A stretch of DNA of 64,000 nucleotides, taken from assembly GCA_003508835.1 (NCBI GenBank), contig PUFA01000070.1, forward strand, positions 7,701,001 to 7,765,000, in the 5' to 3' direction. Source of the stretch: Eonycteris spelaea (taxonomy: Eukaryota; Chordata; Mammalia; Chiroptera; Pteropodidae). Made by a program: the position numbers and the translations under genes. The notes below the pieces were generated by a model that did no database searches, had not been told where the DNA came from, and worked only from the letters and a program-made list of their open reading frames with translations. This document shows, piece after piece, positions 25,750-37,985 of the stretch; position 1 is the stretch's first letter, and each line of letters begins with the position of its first letter.

Positions 25750-25935
25750 GGGTGTTGGGAGCAAAAGATCTAGGTTTAAGTTCTTGTCTGTCACCATGTG
25801 CAAATTCATCTTGGGCAAACTCATCTCTTGAGCATCAATTTTCTCTTAAGTATGGGGAGGTTATAAAATACTTATTTCTTGGTATGTGTGGGGAGGACTA
25901 AATAAAATAACAGATGAAAAAATCTTTATAAGTAA
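25750..25935 (+). repeat. MIR SINE, sense
   Basis: AGATCTAGGTTTAAGTTCTT, CAAATTCATCTTGGGCAAAC, ATTTTCTCTTAAGTATGGGG and GAGGACTAAATAAAATAACA follow the MIR core in order. Confidence 0.7.
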
Positions 25936-26340
25936 TTATTTCATTTAATATCAACATACCTCAATAAGACTCTGAAGTAAAATGGGCATGCAGTCCAATT
26001 TTAGATTCGTTTTTGGCACTTAGTGCATTTTACCATATTTATCCTTGACTTCAATAATTCCAAATTTATGACAAATATAATCATAGCTATCCCTTATAAA
26101 AACAAACATAAGCATTTCTGTTATATTTAAAGAGAAGCCAAGAATCTTGAGAAGTCTTTCTTGTCCTCAAGCTATTAATTTGTCTTTCTTTTGGGAAAGG
26201 GTGTTTTGAATTTCTTGCTATCAATCCTTCACTTAATATGGAACTTCATGAATTCCAGCTGTTAGCCACATAATTTCTCTCCACATTAGAGTTCTGGGCT
26301 TTTCCCTTGTCTCTAAATTCTTCCCATATGTTTGTCGGAG
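25936..26340. other. Unassigned noncoding sequence
   Basis: AT-rich; no gene or repeat recognised. Confidence 0.5.
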
Positions 26341-26402
26341 GGCCCAGGGCTGGCGGCGGAGCGGGGGAAGGGGCGGGGAGCAGAAGACAGGAGACTCCGA
26401 GC
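26341..26402. other. Isolated GC-rich, CpG-containing patch with a GC box
   Basis: About 60 bp rich in G, with five CpGs, including GGCGGCGGAGCGGGGG and the Sp1-type box GGGGCGGGG at about 26370-26378. The surroundings are AT-rich with almost no CpG. Several G-runs (three of four or more) give some quadruplex potential. No TATA box or conserved coding frame is adjacent. It is too short for a CpG island by usual criteria. Confidence 0.6.
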
Positions 26403-26689
26403 TGCCCTCTGTCCAAGGGCTAAAGTGATATGTGGGCACACGTGACAAGCCGCAAGTGCTCTCTGCCTTCATACCAGGCCTTCTGCCCTCCAGGCTGCAG
26501 CAGCCACCTGCTCCTTATTTTCCTGAGCTATTCTTCAAGTCACCATGTTAAGAAAAATAATTATACTTTTTTCAGCTGAAACCGCTCCTAGACTGTCTGC
26601 ATCCTGGCTTTTGTTTACAAAGGCTCTGTGGTGTTCTTGCCAAGGGAAAAAGAGGAAAAAATACCCTAGTTCATCTTCAGTTTAACCTT

Positions 26690-27115
26690 TCACAGTCAAG
26701 ATCTCTTTTAGTACACCAGAAAAATATGAAACAATGATTCACATGGGAAAGATGTGATTCCTAAGGGATAGAACAGATAAGAAATAAGATAGATAGATGG
26801 CTCAAAATATGCAAATATACACATAAGGAAAAGGTTGCAATTTTTAAACTAGGAGTATTTGTTCAAAATGAAATGCATTGAACGTAGCTTCTAATATATG
26901 GGTTCATGGCTGACTTGAAACCAGGAATCCTAGGACGGTTGAATTTTGCCAGCAGTTCAGATTATGCCTCAGCCTGAACACGGGGGATCCCTTGTGTGCT
27001 CTGCCTCTTCATATTGGCACACGTGATGATGAACCAGACCACCCCGAAACCTTCCGATGCTCTCTATGACCCATCCACCTGATGGAAAGTTAAAGACCCT
27101 CTTCTCTCCACCATT
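26690..27115 (+). repeat. Paired segment, copy B
   Basis: This is the partner of 21880-22310, in the same orientation and about 4.8 kb away. The shared order covers TTTAACCTTTCACAGTCAAG at the left, AATATGCAAATATACACATA in the middle and GATCCCTTGTGTGCTCTGCC at the right. Indels and substitutions are spread evenly. I do not recognise the family. Confidence 0.75.
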
Positions 27116-27119
27116 TCTC

Positions 27120-27300
27120 CATCCATCGTAGCCCATCTCACTTTATTCTAATTACCTGGCTACTTCTTCAGCCTCCCCAAGTAGGCTGAGCCCTCCTAAA
27201 GGTCAAGATTATACCTTATTCATCAAGATGCTTCCCAACCTCCACCACCCATCACAGTATCTGGTAAATCTCAGGTATTTGTTGATTAACTTCATGAGTA
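27120..27300 (+). repeat. L2 3'-end fragment, sense
   Basis: TGAGCCCTCCTAAAGGTCAA, TACCTTATTCATCAAGATGC and ATCACAGTATCTGGTAAATC keep the order of the L2 tail. Confidence 0.5.
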
Positions 27301-28051
27301 ACAATGTATGTTTAGAGAATTAAGGAGAATGTATGTGTCAAGTATTTGTGATATATTCATCTTAACTCGTTTTTCCACAGCCTTTACTCTTCCCTTCCTC
27401 TCTGCCTTAAAATCTTCTCTAGGCAGACTATATTTGGAGGGCTTATTTAATTCTGAGCACCAGCTTTGAAGAAATGTAGAGAGACTGGAGCCCAGCAGAG
27501 AGCCTGGCAGATAGCAGATGCATCTGATATCTCTTGGTCCTACTTTTCCCTAATTCCAACCACTGCCATAGGACCAGATCAACTCCCATAAATGTAACTG
27601 ACAGCACTTGCCTCAGATCCAGCCTCATGCCTTTTGCTTCTTCCTCAGGTCTTCTCTGCTGAAGAGGTTAGTTTAGGGAGGATATTCCTGCTCAGGCATT
27701 TGCAACCTGAGAGTGAGGAAGAGTTAATACCCCACGGGGCAAAATTCTGATCCATAGAAGATGGGAGACAATAGATAAATGTTTCCCTTGCATAGATGGT
27801 CCTGAGACACATCTCACAGGGCTCCTTGAGCCCTGCTGTGGAATGGAGCATCCTATTGCCCCAAGCAGTGTCCAACATGAAAATACGTCTTTTATTGACT
27901 CTTTCTCTATATGGCTTCCTTATCCCTCACTCCTGACCCTAGGTCATACACCCCAATAAAATATTTATACACAAGCTTTGACCAATATTTGAGTGAATGA
28001 ATCAGAATGCTGAAATGATATCCCAAAGTACATAAAGAACTAGCGCAAGAT

Positions 28052-28086
<35 letters not shown>

Positions 28087-28539
28087 AGACCCTAAAAGAA
28101 TGTAGAACTTGTAATATGGGAGATAGAGTAGGTTTATTCCATGTTGCTCCAATCAAGTTAAACTAGACCTAAATGAAAGTACCAGTGAGGAAGACTATAT
28201 GACTCAATGCAGAGTTAGAAAAATGTTTAATGATAGGAACCAGCCTCCCTGCCAGTGTCCTAGCTGCCAGCTCTCCTCTCAGAACATCCTGTGCAGGATT
28301 CACAGATTCTTCCTTTAATCAATAGCCCTTTAATCAAGGTAGTTCCTGCTTGAACACCTCTGAAAGCTTGCAACTCACTTAAGGACCAGTTCCAAACCCT
28401 GGCACTAGAACTATTTGACAATAAAATGAACTGTAGTGTGAGGTAAGGAGAGCTCTGTCACAAGAGCTCTGAGTTCAAGCTATGGCTCATTAACCACTTG
28501 GCAGATTTGTTATAAATAAGATTCCTTCCCAGTTCCTTT
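27301..28539. other. Unassigned noncoding sequence with a MIR relic
   Basis: No gene. A weak MIR core (TCTGAGTTCAAGCTATGGCTC and following text) lies at about 28430-28520. Positions 27440-27880 are of moderate GC content with no repeat that I recognise. Confidence 0.45.
28057..28083 (+). repeat. Homopolymer A tract, 27 bp
   Basis: A pure run of A follows GCAAGATTCTTT. No retroposon body can be made out upstream, so I cannot call it a poly(A) tail. Confidence 0.97.
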
Positions 28540-28960
28540 TCTCCAGGTGCCTGCCAGTCACTTCCACTCTGATGTTCCATTATCACTTTGTACTTAATTC
28601 ATCTAAAACAGAATTCATGTCTTCCCCAACCTCCACTAACTTACTTTCGCGACTTTTTTATTTCTGAAGTGGTGCTTTCCAGTCCCTTGTTGAATTTCTA
28701 ACCATGGCAAGACCTTGCTCAAATGCTACCTCCTCCAAAAATGCTTCCCAGTTTGCCCTCTTTTATTTATTTTTTCTGCCTACATTATAACATCAACACA
28801 CACAATTATAGGTACTACAAACAGAAACAAATCTGTGAACACCGTGAGAACAGAGACCATGTCTTGCTCTTTTTAAAAAAAAATCTCAGCACCTACATAG
28901 TCTCCTGAACATAGTAAGCACTCAGAAAATATTTGGTAATTGAATCACTGAAAGAATAAG
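28540..28960 (+). repeat. L2 3' end, sense
   Basis: CTCAAATGCTACCTCCTCCA, the GAACACCGTGAGAACAGAGA block, GCACCTACATAGTCTCCTGA and GCACTCAGAAAATATTTGGT are successive landmarks of the L2 3' end, in the expected order and spacing. Confidence 0.8.
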
Positions 28961-28964
28961 GCAA

Positions 28965-29545
28965 TGTTAAAGGACACGATTCCTCAAATTACCACAATGT
29001 AAAACCTGAGAGTCATTGTTGCCCACCCCGCTTTCAAATCCCACAGTTAACCATCTATTAGTCTTGCGTTTTTCTTTAATCCTTCGTTCGCATCTCTCCC
29101 AGTTTATGTCTCCATCCAAACAATCAGGTCTGGGACGCAAATCTTGTTCAATAACTTCCCAGCCAGTATCCCTACCTCTAGACACTTCCAACACCTTTTA
29201 ATATCCATTCACTGTGGATAAAAACCCAGATTATCATATTTTAAATCCCACTAATGGCTTCCCTCCAACCATGAGATAAAATCCAAGTGCCTTGTCCAGG
29301 AATTCAGTCCTGTTCTAGTCCTGTCTTTCCATCTTTATTTCCCACATGCTTTATGTCAATCTGTGGCACTGTACTCCCTATATCCCCACACATGGCTTCT
29401 GCATTTCTTCTGCCTTGCCAAACCCTACGCTATTTTAAGCACCAGTTCAAATTCCCTCACCATCATGAAGACTTTTGTAATAACCTCAGCCCTGAGTGCT
29501 CACTTCATTCTCTGAATTTCTAATGTGTCTATTGCCTTCGAACAC
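28965..29545 (+). repeat. L2-like LINE segment, sense
   Basis: GAGAGTCATTGTTGCCCACC, ATGAGATAAAATCCAAGTGC and ACCAGTTCAAATTCCCTCAC follow the upstream part of the same L2 region. This segment lies after a 3' end, so it is a second L2 insertion. It may include an older LINE cousin. Confidence 0.6.
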
Positions 29546-29669
29546 TCATTTCTCAAAGAATGTTTTAAGGAACAATAGTCTTTTACGATTGCCTCTTGCA
29601 AAAATAAATAAATAAACAAAAAGCTTTGTGAAGTCAAATAAGTTTGGAGGATGTATACCTATACATATA

Positions 29670-29860
29670 GTGATAACACTTAACAACTATTGAAGGTGTG
29701 TACCAGTCATCAGCTTCATGTACGCTGTTGTTCCGATGAATTCATACAATAGCCCTATGAGGGGCTATTCATACCTTAGTCGACAGACAAGAAAGCTGAG
29801 GTGAGATATTTGACCCCCCTTAACCCTCATTTTTCTTAACTGTAAACTAGGATTCAAGCT
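29670..29860 (-). repeat. MIR SINE, antisense
   Basis: CATACAATAGCCCTATGAGG, then ACAGACAAGAAAGCTGAGGT, matches the reverse MIR core. Confidence 0.7.
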
Positions 29861-30144
29861 AGACAGAGCTTGTGATACATTTTTCCTGAATATATACAGT
29901 CTGTCAAAATTACAGGTATATAAAATGCTATACAATGTAAAAGCTTGCCACTATCAATATTATTTTTGTTCTTCAAATAGATTGGAAGTTTTCTGAAGGC
30001 AAACACCAATCCAGTTCCCCTTTGAATCTCCATAGCAGTGAGCACAGTAAATGCCCATCTCCTAAATAAAGAGGTCAATTTTTTCCCCTAATTTTCATAC
30101 CATTGATGGCCTTTTTAATACAGAAAAAATGACACATTATAACT

Positions 30145-30325
30145 TCTTAAGGCATTTTTTCATCTGGTAATTCATTTTATTTTCACAACAGTGCTCAGCT
30201 AGGTCGGTGTTTTCACTGCTTTTTATATATGTGCCCAGGAGTCAATACCTAGGATCTGGCAAGTAATAGAGTCTACATCTCACTTAGTGAGTGTGAAATC
30301 CTTACTCCACCTGACACCAAGTTCC
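30145..30325 (-). repeat. MIR-like SINE, antisense
   Basis: TTTTATTTTCACAACAGTGC and a GTAATAGAGTCTACATCTCA block follow the reverse MIR layout with strong divergence. Confidence 0.45.
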
Positions 30326-31559
30326 CCCGTTAATATCTCCAGGAGGGGCCTGATTGTCCACCTTGAGTAAGTCCCTTTATTTCACTCAATCTCCCTGACT
30401 GTCAACCTCAGAAATATATATAAATGCAACTATTATTTTAGGGAAAAAAACGATAAAGTCTTTCTGATGTATCTACCTTGATTGTATTCAAGCCACTGTT
30501 TTGTGGAAATTAAATCACTGTCTCTCTGAAGTGAATTACAAGAGGAATACATGATATTACACTAAATCAAGCCCCTATTCCTTTGGTTACTGCTTTGTTT
30601 TTCTTTCCCTGTTTGCTTATCCAATCATATTGCCTGTTTGTATTCAGTATTTGAACACTGTAATTGAAACATAAAATGTAATACATCTCTTTACATCTCC
30701 TTGTGGATTGTGAATGGAAAGTGTTCACATACAGGTGCAGATGTACCCTTCACTGGATAGAACTTAATCCTCTTGTCTTTGCAAGGCCACTTTTTCTGCC
30801 CTCAAAGCCCTTGTCTAAAGCACTTGGTATTCCTATTAGCAGCAATTTACTTTCTCTCAGAAACTCCCTCTGGTCTGTAGAGTAGGTTGTTTCCAATGAA
30901 TTGTTCTGTTCTTTCCTTTCCCATCATCCTTTTCCTGATCAATGTTTTAGTCTAACTACTTGATTTTCAAATTACTTCATAATTACAAAATGTTTAGCTA
31001 ATTTTAGCTTAATTCTAAAAGGCAATTTTCATTGGTGCCATCTCTGTCTTTGTCTGTTCCTCTCCTTGGCAATATTGTAGCTAGATGTGAAATTAATTGT
31101 GCCTTAATTTTAACAATGCTACCTGAGCTAGCTAGCTGTTCTTTTTTGAGGATGCATCAATTAAAAAAAAAAAAAGCATTCAAGCTGTTGGGTAAAAGAA
31201 TTAGGGTCTCTTAGCCTGTAAAAGTGTTGAGGGGTGACTATAATGGCCTTTAAGTACATAGGAGATAATGGCTAGTTGTCAGCAACTGCAGGGAGAATAG
31301 AACAAAAGAGAACAGGTTTTAAGAGGAAACACGGAGATTCAGAATAGAGATAAGGAATAATTAATATCTAAAGACAGAACCCATATACTCTGTAAGAGGG
31401 ATAAATCTATGGTACATGTGGTATTTTAAAGATTCCCAGGGAAGCTCCTCTTCCCCCACAAATGTATCTCTCCTGCTGGCCTCTAAGGAGCTCTCAAAGT
31501 CCTCCATCACTCATCCTTTCAACATTCCCTAAGACCCTCTTTAACAATCAAATTTTCTT
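30326..31559. other. Unassigned noncoding sequence
   Basis: No gene. Positions 31205-31380 (GGGGTGACTATAATGGCCTT and following text) faintly resemble a very old LINE or SINE relic. An A-run lies at 31162-31174. Confidence 0.4.
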
Positions 31560-31760
31560 ATAATTTATTAAGTCACAGGACCAGCAACATAATTTGTTGG
31601 GGCCAGCATGAAATGAAAATGTACAGCTCCTTGTTCAAAAATGAAAGGCTTCAAGATAGTGGCAGCAGAGCATTAAAGCCAAATGTAGGGCCCTTCTAAC
31701 TGCAGAGCCCTGTGCAGCTGTGCAGGCCACGCACCCACGAATCTGGCCCTGATGGCTTAG
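31560..31760 (+). repeat. Old DNA-transposon-like repeat
   Basis: CAGCTCCTTGTTCAAAAATG, GCAGCAGAGCATTAAAGCCA and TGCAGGCCACGCACCCACGA are ordered as in a common mammalian repeat whose body gives GGGCCCTTCTAA-type text. The family name is uncertain. Confidence 0.5.
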
Positions 31761-33139
31761 TTCAGTAAAATGGAGCAAACAAGGAGGTTGGACCGTGTGG
31801 CTTCTAAGATCCTTTAAGAATCTGTCAAATGGTGGACCTAGATCAGTGCCTACTCTTGAAGCAACCAACTTCATGAGATCATGATTTTAGGAAGAGAACA
31901 TCATGAGAAGAGGAGGGGAGAAGAGCGAAGGGAGATGAATATGAGCCAAATCACTCTGCAGGTATGTGAGGACCTAGCTTAGGTGAAAGATGATGTGATG
32001 AGCACAGAGAAACCTGCAAAGTGAGTCTTCAGTCCCTGGCCACTCTTTTGCTGATGCTCCTTTTCTCCAATACCCCCAGCTAGTGCTCAGCCTCCACAAA
32101 AGAGCCTTCTCTTCTCAGCATGAACCGGTTCCCTCCCTCCAAGCCTATGGGTCTGTGCTTCTCTATTCCCACTCACTGTGCTGCAAGACTGATAAGGTTG
32201 ATACAAGCTAAGGTGTTACTAGCTAATAATGTCTTAACACTAAATCTATTATTTCTAAAATGATTCACTTAAAAAGAAAGAAAAAAAGAAGAAATGATGA
32301 TAAAACGCAACCTTCCAGGGCCTAGGAGAATAGCTTAAAATAAAATAAGGCCAAAGTGATCTAACATTTTTAAAATCTTAAATATACATGTGCATCTACT
32401 TTCTAGTGCATAATATGGTTGCATCTATTTCCAAATTTTTAAGGAATTTTAATATGTCAAATTACTTTCAACTAGAACAAAATGAATTATCTGCATTTTC
32501 ACTTTTCTCCAGGCATAAATAAAGTATTTGATCCAATACAATCATGACAAGAAGTCATACTGATATGTGAGAGCCAGTTGGTTTTGTTTTATTTTATTTC
32601 ACTTTTACTTAACATAATTAGAAGTTCAAAAACACTGGTTCATAAGGGGATAAAACTCATTTTTTCAGGGACTAGCTATAGGATTTGCTGAGGCCAGTTT
32701 AGAGCCTTAGCTCTGGAAAGTTTACACAAATTTTTGGGACCAATAAAATCAGCATGTGTTCTCCCAAAACATAATGTCTGGTTCATTTTGATGTAACCAA
32801 TTCTCTAACAGCCAAAAGTTTCTTGGTAATACAAAAATAATAAGTGCCAATTTCCAATCGTGTACTCTTTGAGTTGTCAAGAAAGGATGAAATTGGACAA
32901 CAAAGAAAAAGTGGATGTAGTGGATTTTCTTGAACATTCTGTCACCAAAACATTTATAAGAATAGAAATTCAAACTTAACCCCTGCCCATTATTCCTGCA
33001 TATTCACACACAAGTTGATGCTTCCTATTTATTCTGTGGCTTCATCATACAGGCTGAAGAGAAAACGTAGGTCAGTCTCCTTGAAACAACATTTACATGT
33101 TAATTACTGGTTGCCTTTTAATAAATATCAACAAGAAAA
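31761..33139. other. Unassigned noncoding sequence
   Basis: No gene or confident repeat. GAGGCCAGTTTAGAGCC near 32690 may be a scrap of the same family as 31560-31760. Confidence 0.45.
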
Positions 33140-33400
33140 CAATTGCTGTCATTTTCTGACCACTTCTCATAGACCAGGCATGATGCCAAAGGCCATGCAT
33201 GCCTTATCTCCATCACACTAATGCTAAGAGAAGGATGATTACTCCCTGAGTCATTATGAGGATTAGATGAGCTAAGTGCTCAAAGTTAGCTTAATATTAG
33301 CTTATTTACATATGTTATTTTCTTTAATCCTCTTAATAATCTCATGATTAATAAGTTAATAAGATCAAACTATTAAGTAACAGATAAAATTCTACCCCAG
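33140..33400 (-). repeat. MIR SINE pieces, antisense
   Basis: The CATAGACCAGGCATGATGCC block and TTTCTTTAATCCTCTTAATA block are two parts of the reverse MIR order. They are separated by about 130 bp that look like a forward-type tail (TTATGAGGATTAGATGAGCT), so two insertions may overlap here. Confidence 0.55.
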
Positions 33401-33659
33401 TTCAAAAAAAAAAATAGAAAGCCTATGTTCCTTTTCCTGCATTGCATTCTAACGAGGTCCAAACTCAGCACATACAAATTTTTCCATGAATCGCTTCTGC
33501 TTCACTCCCTTTGTGAAACTGCCTCCACTCACCACCCCAATAAGAAGTGCCTGCTGCCTTTTTTTCTCTGCCATTGGTAATATTCATCTGATAGTTATTA
33601 TTTATTTCTTTATTCTTGTGTCATTATAGCTTATCTTGGTAAAAAAAAAAAAAAGTAGG

Positions 33660-34330
33660 TACTAGGTGGTAGCTGAACCTTTGAAGGAAACCAACATGAG
33701 TGAATGTTACTTTCCAGATCTGGAGGAGTTTGCAGTTAGAAAGGACACTGAGATACGTGCACAAGTTAGTACCAGAAGTTTAGGAGATAAGCACCACGGG
33801 AAAGGCACAAGCAAAGTGCCTCTGGAGTTCAGAGGCAGGGGTCTTCTCAGGTTTGGAGGTCAAGGAAAGCTTCATGAAGAAGGTGACATACAGGTGGGCC
33901 TTGAACAACAGGTAGGTTTGGAGAGGAAGACCTGCCATCCAAGAGAATAATATGAGCAAAGGGCTTGGGAACAAAGATAAATAAGTAAATCTCACAGCAT
34001 CATTATGGAATTAGAGTAGCTCAGTTAAGCTGAAGGAATATGAGTATGTGAAGTGGAAGTCATGGCTGGAAAATCAGGTGAGGAATAGAGAAGGCAAGGA
34101 CAAAGTTTTATCTTTTATTCCCTTGACAAAACGAAGCCATCAGGAGGCATGGGACAGAAAGGTGGCTTACCCAGAAGTGGTTGAGGGGTAGAGTATGCTG
34201 CTGATATATAGCAGTGTGTAGACTAGAGGAAACAGGGGAGAGAGAGCCTGAGGGGCCAGCTCACAGATACTTTCCAGGCCCAGTAACAAGAACCCAACTG
34301 AAGATGGAGAGAGATGTGAAACAAGGTCAA
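33660..34330 (-). repeat. L2-like LINE segment, antisense
   Basis: GGTCAAGGAAAGCTTCATGA, GGTGGGCCTTGAACAACAGG and GAATAATATGAGCAAAGGGC run in the order of antisense L2-type sequence, whose consensus has 'GGTCAGGGAAGGCTTC' and 'GAGCTGGGCCTTGAA'. The 94-residue frame at 33666-33950 lies inside it and is not a gene. Confidence 0.5.
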
Positions 34331-34479
34331 GTTCAAGGAACACTTAAGAGCTAGGCTAAGTGGAATTCGGAATATAGCTGATGAAGGGAAGGGAAGGAAA
34401 GGAGAAGGATGTGGGAAGAATCGAAGCCCACTTTGGCTAAAAGAATGTCAGCACCATGCTTCACCATCCATGACAGGCA

Positions 34480-35000
34480 CATTCAAAGAGGAAAGCAATG
34501 AGCTCCCATTAGAGTACAGGGAGCACCTCAGAGGTGTACTTCCATACCTACCCACCATACCCTATAAGGTCCTACATGACCTGACTCTGGCTCAAGCCTC
34601 ACCAACCTTCTGTTCCTTGAGCATAACAAGCTCATTCCTCTCAAAGCCTTGTACTTTACTCCCTTTGTCTATAACATTCCCTCACCTCCAATCTTCACCT
34701 GACCAGCTTCTTATCATCACCAGATTTTGGTTTAAACGCTGCTTCCTCAAAGAGGCCTTCAGTGACCATGCAATCTAAAGCAGCTCCTATCTCACACTCC
34801 CAGACACTCGGTCCAATTGCCTGGTTGTATTTTGCACTTCCCACCATCAGTGTGTTTCTTGATTATCATCTGTCTCCCCTCACAAGAATACTGGCTTCAT
34901 GAAAACAGAGACATTATCTTGTACACCATTGCAAACCTAAGACCTGGAATGGTGCCTGTCTCTTCATAAACACTCAAGTAGCCGTTGAATGAACTACATG
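34480..35000 (+). repeat. L2 LINE 3' end, sense
   Basis: A long and readable L2. Landmarks in order are ACCCTATAAGGTCCTACATG, CTTCCTCAAAGAGGCCTTCA, GTCTCCCCTCACAAGAATAC, AGACCTGGAATGGTGCCTGT and ACACTCAAGTAGCCGTTGAA. Confidence 0.88.
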
Positions 35001-35154
35001 TCATTTTGCACCACAGAGCATCCTCATGGACTGGCTTTCTTCAGAGAACACTGCTTGAACCCAGCCTGTTTTCTCGCCTAAATGCACCTTCATTGTGGTA
35101 TCATGTCAATAGTACTGACAGAAACTTCTATTACTTCTACCACTATTACTACTA

Positions 35155-35345
35155 CTACCTATCACATGTTGAGTGTTTACCATTTACCACATAGAATACT
35201 AATCATTTTATATACATTATCCTATTTGCCATTGTTACTATGCTTGTTTTAAAGATGAAAATCTCAAGATTAATTTGATGAAATTATGAAGCTTGAAAGT
35301 CATACAGCTAGTAAGTGCTGAATTAGAGCTCAGATCCAGTTTTTC
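35155..35345 (-). repeat. MIR SINE, antisense
   Basis: TTTTATATACATTATCCTAT, a GATGAAAATCTCAAGATTAA block and AGTCATACAGCTAGTAAGTG are the reverse MIR landmarks in order. Confidence 0.8.
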
Positions 35346-37429
35346 CAACTCAAAAAACCATGACATATTCCCTTCCCTGTCAAAAGTACATATTTCCAAG
35401 GGTATAATTTAAAAGTTTCAGAAACCTGAACTAAATGATGGAAGCCCCAACTAGGGAGAGCCTGAAGAAAATATTTCTAAATAGCTTTGAATGGTTCTAG
35501 GTTACAGACCGGAAGGTGAAGGCATTCTTTGAAAGAAAAAAGGAAAGTGCTTTTTTTTAAAAGGGTGGGGCTTAGCTAGCCAGTTATTCCTTGTTAATTG
35601 TGTCAAGACAAACATTAATCACCCCACTTTAGAGAAACCCAATTCTGAAAGTGGCCTCCCAAAGTGAGGACAGAGATTGGGTTTGAAAGAAATGCAACTA
35701 ACTGAGAAAGAAAGGTTTCATAGCACAGCAGGGCTGTCCACTACAGTCAGTCCTGCCTGCTGTTTATGGCCTCAGCAGAGCCTTCAGCAGAGTTAGGGAG
35801 ATAGATAGAGCTGCACATTTTAGTCAGAAGATGTAAGCAAAAATCGTGCAGATTTTTAAAGAATATTGTACGTTATCGGAATGGGCAGTGGGTTTCCCAT
35901 ATGCAATGCACATCTTAATCTCTCTAACCCTGCTAAATTTAGGGCCCACGATAAATAATGGATAATCAACTTTGAGATTCATTAAGATACATTTTGAGCT
36001 GAGGAAAATGTCTGTGAATCTAGCAATAATGCTATAGGCAGAAAAATACATAGGAAACCAAATGGCCTAGGTTGTGAAAAATAAATATGATATCATGAGG
36101 TGATTGTGACACCACTTTTCAAGACTGCAAATAGAAAAGGAGGATGAGAGAAAAGGATGAGGTTTTGAAGCAATATAAAATTTAGAGCTTCCTAGTTTAT
36201 AGTCAAATGCACGTGGGACTCCAGTAGGAAAGCTGAGGACCTTGATTATCACGTCACTTGAGCATTCTGGATGATGTTATACTCAGCATGCATCCTATCA
36301 ATATTGGGGCTATACTTCCTTTTTCTAATTCTTAATATTTGATCATTTTCAAACAGAAAAACATAGCCTGTATCTCTGCCAAATTTACCAGAAAAATTCT
36401 TTTAAAGACACAGCAGTCCATCAGTAGAATTTGTTTGATTTCTGCATTCATCTTAGCAATGGTCCTTACATGTGTACATCTCATGTGTCATTAATTTATT
36501 TTAATACTTCATTACAGAGTTCTAGAAGCCATATTTCTGTACTGCTAGAAAATAATCTTTAAAAAAAAAAAAAGCTGAACCAGAAATAGAAAAGGTTAGT
36601 CCTATATTATTTTCACACCATAGAAAGCATGGGGGCACTGGGGACAATTCTGTTTTAGTAGCAGAAGAAATGGTATAGTGATAATGTTTCACGCTAATAA
36701 ATTAAATTTTGACTGCCAATGTAAAATAGAAATGTTTTTGATAGTCATGGCCTAAAATATGGAATCTGTAAAAGAAGTACAATTGCCCTAGAAAATGTTT
36801 CTTTGTATTTAAAAAAGGAGCCTATCATTTTAACATTTCTCTTAACTTTGCTAAAAATAATAACCATGACAGAATGCTTTTCCTCTACTAACAGGGACGC
36901 CAAATGGAAAAAAACAACTAAAGAACCACAGTGACCTCTAGTGGCATAAATCAGAATCGTTCTGCATGCACACTAAATTAACTACACGGAGCATTTGTGG
37001 ATAAAATCATTCTCTTTCTACAAATGAAATTGGAGGAAAATGATAGTATTGTTGGTTCAAAAAAAAGGATTCAGTATTCATTTCTGGGCCTGATTTTCTT
37101 TGTTATTAAGTGATAGTTTGTGTAGTTGCATGACTACATAAAGTCATATGCATGACTTTGCATGACAATCCAAGCATTTCCCTACGCTATTAAAAATCTT
37201 CATAAGCATCTTTTGTTTGATAATTTAACCTTTTCTTTTTCCTGAGACTTTAAAAGAATTAAAAATATTTTTTAAAAAACAAAAAGTTTATAAAGGAATT
37301 TAAATACTATTAGCAAAGCATTGCAATGTAAGGAAGGTCCTTGGGCAATTGCTTTAAGAAACTCATAGAGATGATTTGTAACCCAAATATCAATTATTCG
37401 GTGATCCCCCTACTATGTTAAACTGTTAG
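35346..37429. other. Repeat-poor noncoding stretch
   Basis: About 2 kb with no recognised repeat beyond A-runs (36559-36573). Positions 36850-37150 contain AACCACAGTGACCTCTAGTG and TTCTGCATGCACACTAAATT, which look single-copy. No gene is supported. Confidence 0.45.
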
Positions 37430-37790
37430 ATACACACTGTGAAGGACCCAACAAAAGAAGTTATGCTGGAGGGATATGATCGAGGTATTTAAAAGGCGTG
37501 TGCATATAAACAATGCAAGGCAATACACTGAAGTGGGAACTAAATACCATAATGAGCTAAGAAGACCAGAAGGGTTAAAGTGGCCAGCCCTCTAGAAAAG
37601 GATAAGGAGAGCCATCAAAGGGGTAGATAGTTGAAGAAGAAGGGAATATATACTCAAGATAGAGTGAATAAAGAAAGCAAAATACAGAGGCAGGAGAGCA
37701 AATGTTTTCCCAAAGGATGAAGAATAGATTTATCCAGCAAAGGGTTCAAAAGAAGCAATTCCTGTAATACAAAGGGAAATGGGTGGAAAG
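37430..37790 (-). repeat. L2-like LINE segment, antisense
   Basis: GAACTAAATACCATAATGAG and AGAGGCAGGAGAGCAAATGT, with the purine-rich layout between them, fit antisense L2. Divergence is high. Confidence 0.4.
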
Positions 37791-37794
37791 AACA

Positions 37795-37985
37795 TGTGCC
37801 GAGCCTCATCCATGTCCCAGTCACCGTGTCCAGAAGTTTACCTGCTCATCTCACTTATTCATCATTCGACCTTGCAATTCTGGGGGTTACTGACCTCATT
37901 TTAAGATGAGGAATTGAAGGGGTGATTCGTAAACCAATAAATGGAAAAGACAAGATTTTAATCCACTCAGCTGTCTTAGATGGAT
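37795..37985 (-). repeat. MIR SINE, antisense
   Basis: CCATGTCCCAGTCACCGTGT, ACTGACCTCATTTTAAGATG and AGACAAGATTTTAATCCACT keep the reverse MIR order. Confidence 0.65.

Noticed and set aside
28057..28083. A27 as the poly(A) tail of a retrogene
   Set aside because: The 500 bp upstream show no recognisable mRNA or retroposon body, and no flanking duplication was found.
33666..33950. 94-codon frame considered as a small gene
   Set aside because: It lies inside antisense L2-like repeat text.
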